Shown one piece after another: positions 17,932 to 26,183 of a stretch of 60,802 nt of DNA. The position numbers and the translations under genes are program-made. Positions within the stretch are counted from its first letter, which is position 1. Each line of letters starts with the position of its first letter. The notes below the pieces were generated by a model. That model did no database searches and was not told where the DNA came from. It was given only the letters and a program-made list of their open reading frames with translations. Source of the DNA: Gemmatimonadota bacterium (lineage in GTDB: Bacteria > JBHIER01 > G020348925); NCBI GenBank assembly GCA_020348925.1, contig CP070758.1:1074237-1135038 (forward strand), written 5' to 3'.

Positions 17932-18537
17932 TCAGCTTTCATTTTGTATCAAAGCCAAAGTATAATCCATACCAACATGAATATTTTTCTTGTCCTTAAA
18001 TTCAAAAATCCTTGAGACCGACGGCTCACCAAGCACCTTGATCTTATCATAAAGCTCCTGGTAGTCAGAGAATTTCTGCACCGCATGATACATCCTCTCC
18101 CTCGATATCCCGAATCTCTTTACAGCGTTCCAGCTCGCAGTCGCTTTTTCAGTTTCAGCGGTGAACCAGGCCCATTGTGATTCCGGTGCGTGATCGAGGA
18201 TGAGAACTTCCGCTGCCATTTCCAAGGCTTTACCAAGGGCAGCACCCGGATCCTCAATTTCATGCAGACAGAATTCAAAAAAGACGACGTCGCCTGAAGC
18301 GTCAACATCAGAGAAATCACTCTGTAGTGTGGATACGTTCGTCAACCTCAGATTTTCCACTACCGATTTTAGGAATTTGATGGTATCACTGTTATCGTCG
18401 ATGGCAAAAATCCGTTTCGCCCCCACGGCATAACCCATCAACTGCCCACCGCCCGCCCCGACATGAACTACCGTTTTCCCGGAGAAATCATAGAATGCCT
18501 CAAGGGTTCGAATGATTTGCTGAATATCGGTGGCCAT
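17932..18537 (-). CDS. Class I SAM-dependent methyltransferase
   Basis: About 201 residues. The SAM-binding motif I reads TVVHVGAGGGQLMGYAVGAK, followed by acidic motif II (RIFAIDDNSDTIKF), a motif resembling VSTLQSDFSDVD, and motif IV VVFFEFCLHEIEDP. The C-terminal part is variable, so the acceptor cannot be assigned. The ATG at 18537 has AAGGAGG 8 nt upstream; the longer frame to 18564 starts at a GTG with no ribosome site. It is transcribed alone. Confidence 0.85.
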   Translation of the reverse strand: MATDIQQIIRTLEAFYDFSGKTVVHVGAGGGQLMGYAVGAKRIFAIDDNSDTIKFLKSVVENLRLTNVSTLQSDFSDVDASGDVVFFEFCLHEIEDPGAALGKALEMAAEVLILDHAPESQWAWFTAETEKATASWNAVKRFGISRERMYHAVQKFSDYQELYDKIKVLGEPSVSRIFEFKDKKNIHVGMDYTLALIQNES

Positions 18538-18948
18538 TGTGGAATCCTCCTTGCGGGAACACACATACAGACACGCTTCATTTGAATAATCTCAATATCA
18601 TCATTGATCTATCAAACATTTGACTGAAAAATATGACTCATGTTTCGTTTCAAGTATCCTACCCATTCTAAAATGTCAGAGAAGCGGCATTCACATCCAT
18701 CAATACTGTAATATCTGTTTTTCTTTGGTGTTACGGGAGGTTGATATGAGTGAATGGATATGTTTTGGCCTTTCCATCGAACATCAACTCCTTCGACGGT
18801 TTGATCATCTGACAAAAGTAAAAAATCAGTCCTTGAGAAGTGAAACATTTTCGTGATTTAGTAGCACTAATATAAAAATAGTGTTACGATAAACGAGGAA
18901 TGGACCTCTTCCTCTATCTGAGATCTTTCTATAAGCACGGAGGTTCCT
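18538..18948. other. Divergent intergenic region upstream of the TonB receptor
   Basis: No firmly supported gene. A 78-codon minus-strand frame (18612-18848) lacks a ribosome site and recognisable features. The region should contain divergent promoters for the methyltransferase and the receptor. Confidence 0.3.
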
Positions 18949-20820
18949 GTGGTGAAATCGATACTATGCGGACTGATTCTTTTCATGCTTTTTCCCTTTT
19001 CGGTGCCGCGTGTACTTGCCTTGCAAGAGCAAGAAGGTTACGATTCCATTAGGGTTTACTTCGATCCCATTGTTGTCACCGGGCAGCGCTACGAGATGAC
19101 ACTAAAGGACGTGGCGGCCAGCATCTCCGTCATCTCGCCATCACACCTTAAACACACCGGTTTCTCAACAGTAGCCGACGCCGTATCATTGTTGACCCCA
19201 AGTGTATTTACGACAAGAAAATCAACAATCGGCTACGGTGTTGCTGCGCTGGCGGCTGGAACTGTGACCGTCCGAGGGGTGGGAGGCAAACCAAACGCTC
19301 AAGTCCTGGTGCTCATCGACGGACGACCCGATTTTCAGGGCATTTTCAGCCATCCGATAAACGACGGCTATCTTCTCAGCACTGTCGATCACATTGAAGT
19401 CCTGCGGGGACCGGCTTCCGGCGTATACGGTACCAACGCCCTGGGAGGTGTCATCAATATCATAACGAAAAAGCTGCCCCACTCCGGATTTCATTCGAAT
19501 CTCAGCATCGATTACGGCAGTCATCATACGCAAAAATACCTGCTCCAGCAGTCAGGCTGTATCAACGACTTCCGCTACGCTCTCAGTGCAGGGCTTCATA
19601 AATCCGACGGCCACAGAGACAATGCTGCCTTTGACAGCCAGAACTACGGAGCCAAAATTGGATATCGATTCAACAAGCACTTCGACGTCACCTTTAATGG
19701 CCATATGACACCATACCAGTTTCAAGATCCCGGTCCTAAGGACCTCGATCTGATGGGGTATTTTGAGGAAGGCGATATCACCCGATACTCGATGGATCTC
19801 ACCCTTCGCAACACCTTCACCTCAACGGACGGGACGGTGAAAATCCACGGTAATTTCGGGAAGCATAAACTGTCGGATGGATGGGAATCGGAGGACCAGA
19901 CCGTGGGAGTACTCATCTTTCAAAATGTCAGTTTTCGCAACGAGACGAAAGCAACGTTCGGTATTGATATGAAACGGTACGGCGGGGAATCATATTCCAG
20001 CGGAACCGACCTGGGAACATACTACAATGATGAATATGCCGCCTACCTTCACGTCCAAAAAGTGATTCGAGAAAGACTGATCGCCGCCACGGGCCTGCGT
20101 CTTGAGAGCAATTCTCATTTCGGATCAGAGTGGGTCCCCAAATTCGGTCTGGTCTACCATGCCTTTCCCAATACTTCACTGAGAACCTCGGTCACCAAGG
20201 GTTTCCGAACCCCTTCAATCCGGGACCTGTACCTCTTTCCCCCGGCCAATGCAAACCTGAATCAGGAACGATTATGGAATTATGAGATCGGGGTGAGCCG
20301 GTCGATTGGGAAAGCACTCTCACTGGACCTTTGTGGGTTTTCCTATGAAGGGGATCAGTGGATTGAAACCATACTTATTGCCCCGGGAGTGACACAGAAT
20401 CAGAATTCAGGATCGAACAGTGCGCAGGGTCTGGAGATGACGGCGCAGAGGCAGCCCACCGACCACATCGCAGCCTATGTCGCCCTTTCGTATATTGACT
20501 CTGATGAAAGGCTCCCCTTCGCACCAAATACAATCGGTTTCCTCACTTCATACATTGAAAAAAAGGTGAGTCTCTCCCTCTACGGCGAGCACATCGCTCA
20601 CCTTCTTTCAAGCTATCAATTGAACCAGTACCCCATCAAGACGATCATCGAGAGACAGCCACCCTATACCCTCATCAACGCAAAGATCCAACTGCAGCTA
20701 TCGCACCACCTCGGTCTCTCTCTGACAGTGGAGAACCTTTTCGACGAAACATATGAAATCCTGAAAGAATACCCCATGCCCGGGAGAACTTTTTCGAGTG
20801 GGTTGCAGTGCCGCTTTTGA
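18949..20820 (+). CDS. TonB-dependent outer-membrane receptor
   Basis: 623 residues. Signal peptide (ILCGLILFMLFPFSVPRVLA), then a TonB-box-like FDPIVVTG, then a plug domain (TVRGVGGKPNAQVLVLIDG, HIEVLRGPASGVYGTNALGG, VINIITKK). The 22-strand-type barrel ends with the usual aromatic motif (TFSSGLQCRF) after VENLFDETYEI. These receptors use the proton motive force through TonB to import siderophores, vitamin B12 or glycans. The short length and plug resemble BtuB/CirA-like members, but the ligand is not evident. Two GTG codons (18949 and 18952) follow ACGGAGG; either may be the start. It converges with the HypE remnant. Confidence 0.9.
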   Translation: MVKSILCGLILFMLFPFSVPRVLALQEQEGYDSIRVYFDPIVVTGQRYEMTLKDVAASISVISPSHLKHTGFSTVADAVSLLTPSVFTTRKSTIGYGVAALAAGTVTVRGVGGKPNAQVLVLIDGRPDFQGIFSHPINDGYLLSTVDHIEVLRGPASGVYGTNALGGVINIITKKLPHSGFHSNLSIDYGSHHTQKYLLQQSGCINDFRYALSAGLHKSDGHRDNAAFDSQNYGAKIGYRFNKHFDVTFNGHMTPYQFQDPGPKDLDLMGYFEEGDITRYSMDLTLRNTFTSTDGTVKIHGNFGKHKLSDGWESEDQTVGVLIFQNVSFRNETKATFGIDMKRYGGESYSSGTDLGTYYNDEYAAYLHVQKVIRERLIAATGLRLESNSHFGSEWVPKFGLVYHAFPNTSLRTSVTKGFRTPSIRDLYLFPPANANLNQERLWNYEIGVSRSIGKALSLDLCGFSYEGDQWIETILIAPGVTQNQNSGSNSAQGLEMTAQRQPTDHIAAYVALSYIDSDERLPFAPNTIGFLTSYIEKKVSLSLYGEHIAHLLSSYQLNQYPIKTIIERQPPYTLINAKIQLQLSHHLGLSLTVENLFDETYEILKEYPMPGRTFSSGLQCRF

Positions 20821-20859
20821 ACTGCACTACTTAAAACACCACGAATATGACTGCACGAA

Positions 20860-21093
20860 TCAACAAATACGCAGCAGGGGTTCGCCGGTTAGCATATCGA
20901 TAATCCTCGTCCCCCCGATGGCGGTATCCATAATAACTTTTTTTGGATAGTCCTCAACCACTTCACCTGTAATACACTCGTCTTTCCCATAAGGATTTGA
21001 TTGAATGATTTCCAAAACTTTGTCTGCATCTTCAGGACTGACGCAGGCCAAAAGTTTTCCCTTAACGAAACCCAAAAATTTTACTGCCGGCAC
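20860..21093 (-). pseudogene. C-terminal fragment of HypE (hydrogenase maturation protein)
   Basis: A 77-codon frame matches only the end of HypE: GKLLACVSPEDADKVLEII, GEVV, GGTRIIDML and the terminal EPLLRIC. In HypE the C-terminal Cys carries the carbamoyl/cyanide group for NiFe-hydrogenase assembly. The ATP-binding N-terminal domain (about 250 residues) is missing, so the fragment cannot be a working HypE. It begins inside the 3' end of the radical SAM gene in a different frame, which looks like a deletion junction near 21075. Expression as a small protein cannot be excluded. Confidence 0.7.
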
Positions 21094-21955
21094 GAATCGC
21101 CTGCAGATTCCAATCGTACGCTTTGGAGATCTCGGTGTGAGCGGCGAAACCGCACTTCGCGCATGAGATATCGGCTCGATTTTTCAAGTAACAGCCGTAG
21201 TTGATACTGCCGTCCGGCTCGGCATTGGCAATGAGCCAGGAGTGGCAGCGCCACGTATTCTCCTTCAAGGCTTCAAGCGTAATGTATGAATCGAGAATGG
21301 CGTAGCCTTCTCCCTTCAGCCGCATCAACTCATCCAGAACCCACACTCTTTCCGGCCGTTCCACCCACAGGTCCTGTGTGCCTTCATAGGGGTAATAGAA
21401 CTGAATCGTAATACCTTTCACTCTTCCGTCCAGAAATTCGATGAGCTCCGGAATTTCCTTACAATTGACACGATTGATGGTGATGTTGGCCAGAATTTTC
21501 GGATGCGAAGAGGATTCGATATTGGCCATGACCCGATCGAAGCTATTTCCACGATTGTAGTTGTGGGTATCACGCAGGCCATCGACGCTCACCCAGACCG
21601 TATCGGCCGAGGTCTCCAGAGGAAGAAGGCCGTTCGTTGTCACGCCTGTACAGAAGAAACGAGTTTTGGCTTCCCGCACCAAATCTTCAAACACTTTGTC
21701 CTCGTCTTTCCATATCAAGGGCTCGCCCCCCTCGAGGATGAGCAGCCGCACGCCCCCAGCGTACAGTTTGTCCATAACGCCAAGGGCGAGCGTATAAGGG
21801 ACATTGTCATCCGCCATTTTCCAGAAAGGACAGACGCGGCAGCGGAGATTGCACCGGTTGGTGATTTTGAAACCGGCCAACAGCGGTCTTCGCCGCTTCA
21901 ACAACCGAGCCTCGAGGTTGTGCTTTAAGAAATAGAGATATTGATGTCCGAACAT
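21062..21955 (-). CDS. Radical SAM / SPASM-like protein
   Basis: About 297 residues from the ATG at 21955; the frame extends to a TTG at 22048. FKITNRCNLRCRVCPFW holds the CxxxCxxC [4Fe-4S] motif, then LEGGEPLIWKDEDKVFEDLV and VWVSVDGLRDTHNYNRG. C-terminal Cys residues (WRCHSW, YGCYLKN, CAKCGF) suggest an auxiliary cluster region as in SPASM or twitch proteins. The substrate is unknown. The 3' end runs into the HypE fragment, so the original C-terminus may have been altered. It lies just downstream of the PEP-mutase-family gene on the same strand and may be co-transcribed. Confidence 0.8.
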   Translation of the reverse strand: MFGHQYLYFLKHNLEARLLKRRRPLLAGFKITNRCNLRCRVCPFWKMADDNVPYTLALGVMDKLYAGGVRLLILEGGEPLIWKDEDKVFEDLVREAKTRFFCTGVTTNGLLPLETSADTVWVSVDGLRDTHNYNRGNSFDRVMANIESSSHPKILANITINRVNCKEIPELIEFLDGRVKGITIQFYYPYEGTQDLWVERPERVWVLDELMRLKGEGYAILDSYITLEALKENTWRCHSWLIANAEPDGSINYGCYLKNRADISCAKCGFAAHTEISKAYDWNLQAIRAGSKIFGFR

Positions 21956-22060
21956 TGACTTTTCATACTTCCGAAAGAGAATCCCACCTGACCCGGTCTG
22001 GGAAGAGCAGCTCGTATTTTTCCGAAGGTGGCATCCGAAACTCTGCAATTACAATGAAAA

Positions 22061-22933
22061 CTACGACGATCCCATAATCTCATCCTCCAACGTCCTGATT
22101 TTCGAAAGTCCGACCAACTCATTGAACTCATCAAACAGCATGAGTTGATCGATGAGCGGCATGCTGTCCCCTGCCCGCTTTAATTCGAAAAGAAAATCTT
22201 TCACCTGCCGGGCGATACAATACGTCACGATACATGGATGAATGACAATACTGAAGCCAAGTTCCTTGAGACGTATGTGTGGCACAAGTGGTGTCTTGCC
22301 ACCCTCAATCATATTGACGACGGTTGGAACAGATATTTCACGGTTGACCTGTTCCATCTGCTCTTCGCTTCTCAGCGCCTCAATGAAGATAATGTCAGCA
22401 CCGAAATCGACGGCAGCTTTCCCTCTGGTTATTGCTTCCTCGAAAGAAATGGCTTCACCTGCATCGGTTCGGGCTACGATGAGCATTTCATTACGGGCAT
22501 GTAAGGCTGCCTTCAGTTTCGCAAGCCATTCATTACGGGAAATAACCTGCTTCCCGGCCATGTGGCCGCACCGTTTGGGCATGATCTGATCTTCCAGTTG
22601 AATGCAGGCGGCTCCCGCTTTTTCATATTCCTCCACCGTCCGCATTACGTTCGTCACATTGCCGAAACCTGTCTCCCCATCAGCGTAAATGGGTAGGTTT
22701 GTAACTGAAGCAACTGCCTGTAATCTCGCCAACATGGAATCAAAGCCCAAGAGATCAATATCAGGCTTGCCTAAAATACTGGCACTGGCCGAATAGCCGC
22801 CGACGACGACCATATCGAATCCTGCTTCTTCAATAAGAATGGCCGTCAGAGGATCATGCGTCCCGACAGCGATCAGGAATTCGTCTCGCTCCAACTTTTC
22901 TCGAAGAGTGTTTCCATCAGATCGATTTTGCAT
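22061..22933 (-). CDS. Isocitrate lyase / PEP mutase family enzyme
   Basis: About 290 residues, a TIM-barrel enzyme of the PEP mutase/ICL superfamily. The KRCGH signature is present (in QIMPKRCGHMAGK), as are DGETGFGN, the acidic AACIQLEDQ strand and the VARTDAGE motif. Members cleave or form C-C or C-P bonds in 2-methylisocitrate, oxaloacetate, 2,3-dimethylmalate or phosphonopyruvate. This sequence does not by itself decide among them. ATG at 22933 preferred, with GAGAGG upstream; the longer frame to 22960 is possible. It is followed by the radical SAM gene. Confidence 0.85.
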   Translation of the reverse strand: MQNRSDGNTLREKLERDEFLIAVGTHDPLTAILIEEAGFDMVVVGGYSASASILGKPDIDLLGFDSMLARLQAVASVTNLPIYADGETGFGNVTNVMRTVEEYEKAGAACIQLEDQIMPKRCGHMAGKQVISRNEWLAKLKAALHARNEMLIVARTDAGEAISFEEAITRGKAAVDFGADIIFIEALRSEEQMEQVNREISVPTVVNMIEGGKTPLVPHIRLKELGFSIVIHPCIVTYCIARQVKDFLFELKRAGDSMPLIDQLMLFDEFNELVGLSKIRTLEDEIMGSS

Positions 22934-23158
22934 TCTCAAACCTCTCTCTATGAATAGCAAAAACTTCGACAGCCCTCCAATAAAGTTCTAATCGCTTTGA
23001 TTGCAGAAAGGGAAATGTATGTATAACATAGGAAGGAAGTCAAGAGTAAAGAGCGGCATTCAGAGATTTCCTCGCTACCTGTCGATGTACAATGGGGGTA
23101 TGGCCTTGAATCGTAAATACATGCTTACTCAGAAACTATTCCATGGGTCCCCGTTATA

Positions 23159-23551
23159 TTATTCCGATGTCACTTCAATATACTTTTTCTTCAATTCTGT
23201 CTCCTGGCGAGGGACGGAATCATCCGGGACATGATAGAGAACAGTCAGAGAAACATCGTATTCACCCGGTTTGTTATATATTACCGTAGGCTCTATCTCT
23301 TTCGATTTGTCGGGTGTCCCTCCGGGGAACGCCCAGTCCCATTGGATTATTAATGCCGTGGATAAATCACCGAATTGGACTTCAAGAGGTGCTTTTCCGG
23401 AAGTGGGATGCCCACCGAATTCTGCCGGTCCCGGCCAGCTGTCTCGCCCCTGAAACAATCGGGTACTGCAACTCAGAGACAGAAAGACAATCAGAAAGAG
23501 AACGAGGAAACAACGTCCGAAAAGGTCATGAACAATTGCTATCCTTCTCAT
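23159..23551 (-). CDS. PKD-domain lipoprotein
   Basis: About 130 residues. The start at 23551 has AAAGGAGAG upstream. A lipobox (FLSLSC) predicts Cys lipidation and membrane anchoring. The mature part is a single PKD-like beta-sandwich: GKAPLEVQFGDLSTALIIQW, DWAFPGG, and PGEYDVSLTVLY with the usual Trp-Asp-Phe and Gly-x-Tyr-x-Val-x-Leu positions. PKD modules mediate protein or glycan contacts outside the cell. No enzyme domain is attached. Confidence 0.8.
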   Translation of the reverse strand: MRRIAIVHDLFGRCFLVLFLIVFLSLSCSTRLFQGRDSWPGPAEFGGHPTSGKAPLEVQFGDLSTALIIQWDWAFPGGTPDKSKEIEPTVIYNKPGEYDVSLTVLYHVPDDSVPRQETELKKKYIEVTSE

Positions 23552-24098
23552 GGTTTCTCTCCTTTCGTATTGATATGCTTTCAATCCAGGATGTCTTTGA
23601 AGGCCTGAACCCCCACTATTCGATACGTTGTGCACTTGGAGCGTTCTCAGAACAGATCGCAGACCCTTCCTGCCGTCCTGTTTCTGCCGGAGACGGTTCC
23701 TGATCCCAGACCTTCGAGTAGACAACACGATGTGCACCTGTGTCATACAGTCCTCGGACAACCATTCGCACCCATTCCCTCATTTCTTCAGAGATGCCGT
23801 CATCGGATTGAGGAACAACAGGACTCTACAGTTTCGTTTATATCTTTATATTTTCAAAACTTAGGATTCGGTACATTCTTCCCCATATTGAAGCCAACAA
23901 TCATGGGTTTTTCTAAGAGATCCATTGAAAGACGAAACATTCACCTACCGGTATGCATGTATGCCCACCTTGTGAGCAAATTTCCGTTCCCAACAGGTCC
24001 CAGGGCACTCCTTGCCGACCAGTTGGGGTGGTTTCCCGAACTTGCGGATCTGTTCTTCCTGAAAGCCTTCTGCTATTATCTACCCCCTCTCGTCCGAA
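23552..24098. other. Gene-free stretch between the PKD lipoprotein and zinc-ribbon gene B
   Basis: Overlapping frames on both strands exist, but none has a ribosome site or a recognisable product. On the minus strand, CCCAAC and GTTGGG (about 23990-24030) could pair around a GC-rich loop, which may indicate structured 3' UTR sequence of the zinc-ribbon transcript. Confidence 0.3.
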
Positions 24099-24314
24099 CT
24101 ACCGATTGTATCCACCACCTCCGCGAGGTCCACGATGACCGCCCCGCCTATCCCCCCCCATTCCGCCCTTGGGATTCCTTCTCTTACGGGCCATCCGACA
24201 CGATTTGCACCGTTTCGGATCTTGAAATCCCTTCTCGGCGTAATAGTTCTGCTCCTCCTCGGTAAAGACAAAGTCTTTATCGCAATCCTGACAAGTGATG
24301 GTCTTGTCCGCCAT
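24099..24314 (-). CDS. Zinc-ribbon domain protein (zf-trcl-like), copy B
   Basis: 71 residues: MADKTITCQDC, then FTEEEQNYYAEKGFQDPKRCKSC, then an Arg/Gly-rich tail (RGGHRGPRGGGGYNR). It is very similar to the protein at 9771-9977 except that the tail is more Gly-rich, resembling an RGG nucleic-acid-binding tail. GGGAGGTG lies upstream of the ATG. Unlike copy A it is not followed by rpsU. The leader and promoter are conserved with those of copy A, so the duplication included the regulatory region. Confidence 0.85.
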   Translation of the reverse strand: MADKTITCQDCDKDFVFTEEEQNYYAEKGFQDPKRCKSCRMARKRRNPKGGMGGDRRGGHRGPRGGGGYNR

Positions 24315-24576
24315 GAGAAATACACCTCCCTCTTGGTAAAGAATAATGCCGTGGGCTCAGCGATCACTGCCTATGGAGTTACAAAAAACCGCAAAATGAG
24401 CGAAAGTTTGCGATTTGCCTATGATTAAAGGACGTTGTGAAATCATGACGAAAATCAAAAGCAGAACTTAAACGCCGTGTAAACGGAAAATTGTACTTCA
24501 CCTTTCGATCCACTGGCACCGCAGCCCCTTGGATTCCTATAGATGAAATATACACGAAAACCAATCGAAAAGTCAA
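24315..24576 (-). promoter_or_regulatory. Conserved promoter and ~230-nt leader of zinc-ribbon gene B
   Basis: TTGACT (24576-24571), 18-nt spacer, TATATT (24552-24547), exactly as before copy A. Shared leader blocks: TGCCAGTGGATCG (24518-24506), AATCGCAAACTTTC (24415-24402) and TTGTAACTCC (24384-24375). The -10 to ATG distance is 233 nt against 231 nt in copy A. The stretch 24577-24820 contains nothing else I can name. Confidence 0.6.
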
Positions 24577-24820
24577 GGATAAAATAACATGAAGAAAATG
24601 GCAAGCGATACAGAACGACGGTCGTTATCGGCGGTACATTCGAGCGTTCTCTCACTCAAACACAACTGACACATTGAAACAGAGTTTTCGGTTGACACCC
24701 ACCGTCATTCTCCTTATTTTTAGTCTTCGCTTTGCAAGACTGTGTACGCAACAACGAAATGTGTGAACCACGCTTTTCGCCCAGTATAATCTGGGCGTTA
24801 CATTATTTGATGGAGACAAC

Positions 24821-26143
24821 ATGGGCGTAATTGAACCCAGAGTTTTTAAGGGGACTCGGGACTTTCTCCCCGAGGAGATGATCCACCGCGACCGCATCAT
24901 AGACGTCATGAAGTCAACGTTTGAAACGTACGGCTTCGAACCTCTTGAAACACCGGCTCTCGAATATTGGGACATACTCACAGGAAAATATGGCGAGGAG
25001 GGTGAAAAGCTCATCTATCGCTTAGACTATAAAGGTGGACACGAGGTTGCCTTGCGTTATGATCTCACAGTGCCTTTGTCACGGGTAATCGCCCTTTACC
25101 CTCACCTGCCCAAACCGTTTAAGCGTTACCAGATGCAGCCGGTATGGAGGGCGGATAAACCCCAGCTTCGGCAAGGGCGATTCCGAGAATTCTATCAGTG
25201 CGATGTCGACACCGTCGGATCCGGCTCAATGCTGGCCGATGCGGAGATCATTATCGTGACGCACGCGATATTGTCGAGTCTCGGTTTTCAAACCTTTCGC
25301 ATCCGAATCAACAACCGGAAGGTCCTGGCGGGTATTGTCGAATATACCTGCGGCGATCAATCACGAAGTGCCGACATATGCCGCTGCATCGACAAACTCG
25401 ACAAGATCGGAATGGATGGCGTCAAGCATGAGCTCGAAAGGTGTGACATTCCGGACGGCTCAGCCCAGAAAGTTTTAAAAATCTTAGAAATATCCGGTAA
25501 CAATGAGACGGTTTTGAGAGACTTGGAAAGGGAACTCAGCGTCTCACAAATGGGCTTGGCAGGTTTAAGCGAATTGAAAGAGGTGTTCGCCTTTCTTCAA
25601 AACAACGGACTTCCACAAGATCGGTATACATTCGATCTGCATCTTGCCCGCGGATTGGATTATTATACTGGACCGATTTTTGAGACGGTCTTGACGGATC
25701 AACCCCACATCGGGAGTTTGGCCGGAGGTGGACGTTACGACGAATTGATCGGTCTGTTCAGCGGTATCGATGAACCGGCAACGGGGACGACGATCGGTCT
25801 CGATCGAATTTACACGGCTATGCAACAGTTGAATATGCTGGAGAACGTCAAAACAAAAACTCAGGTTCTCGTCACTCTTTTCGATGACACAACGTTCAAA
25901 CAGAGCATGAGTGTCGCTCAGGAGCTGCGAGACAATGGGATAAATACCGACACCTATTTCGAGCAACACAGTATGAAGAAGCAATTCACATACGCCCATA
26001 AAAAAGGGATCCCTTATGTTGTTATTCTTGGACCGGACGAGTGTGCAAAAGATGAGATCAGTGTCAAGGATATGGAATCCGGGGAACAAAAGACCATTTC
26101 CCGAAACGCCCTCATCATCTATCTGCAAGAACTTACCGGCTGA
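24821..26143 (+). CDS. hisS: Histidyl-tRNA synthetase
   Basis: 440 residues, full length for bacterial HisRS. Class II motifs: motif 2 FREFYQCDVDTVG, the HisA region (LARGLDYYTGPIFE), GGGRYDELIGLF, and motif 3 ATGTTIGLDRI. The C-terminal anticodon-binding domain (VLVTLFDD, IPYVVILGPDE) is present. It charges tRNA-His in the cytoplasm. The ATG is preceded by GGAG. aspS follows 40 nt downstream, a common pairing, so the two are probably co-transcribed. Confidence 0.97.
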   Translation: MGVIEPRVFKGTRDFLPEEMIHRDRIIDVMKSTFETYGFEPLETPALEYWDILTGKYGEEGEKLIYRLDYKGGHEVALRYDLTVPLSRVIALYPHLPKPFKRYQMQPVWRADKPQLRQGRFREFYQCDVDTVGSGSMLADAEIIIVTHAILSSLGFQTFRIRINNRKVLAGIVEYTCGDQSRSADICRCIDKLDKIGMDGVKHELERCDIPDGSAQKVLKILEISGNNETVLRDLERELSVSQMGLAGLSELKEVFAFLQNNGLPQDRYTFDLHLARGLDYYTGPIFETVLTDQPHIGSLAGGGRYDELIGLFSGIDEPATGTTIGLDRIYTAMQQLNMLENVKTKTQVLVTLFDDTTFKQSMSVAQELRDNGINTDTYFEQHSMKKQFTYAHKKGIPYVVILGPDECAKDEISVKDMESGEQKTISRNALIIYLQELTG

Positions 26144-26183
26144 ACGGTTACATCAAACAGCACAAAACTGAAACGGATATACA

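Noticed and set aside
18612-18848. 78-codon minus-strand frame before the TonB receptor
   Set aside because: No ribosome site and no recognisable features; could be a small gene but cannot be supported.
23630-24265. Long plus-strand frame of 211 codons
   Set aside because: Overlaps the zinc-ribbon gene on the other strand, has no ribosome site and no recognisable motifs; Pro/Arg-rich composition is typical of a shadow frame.
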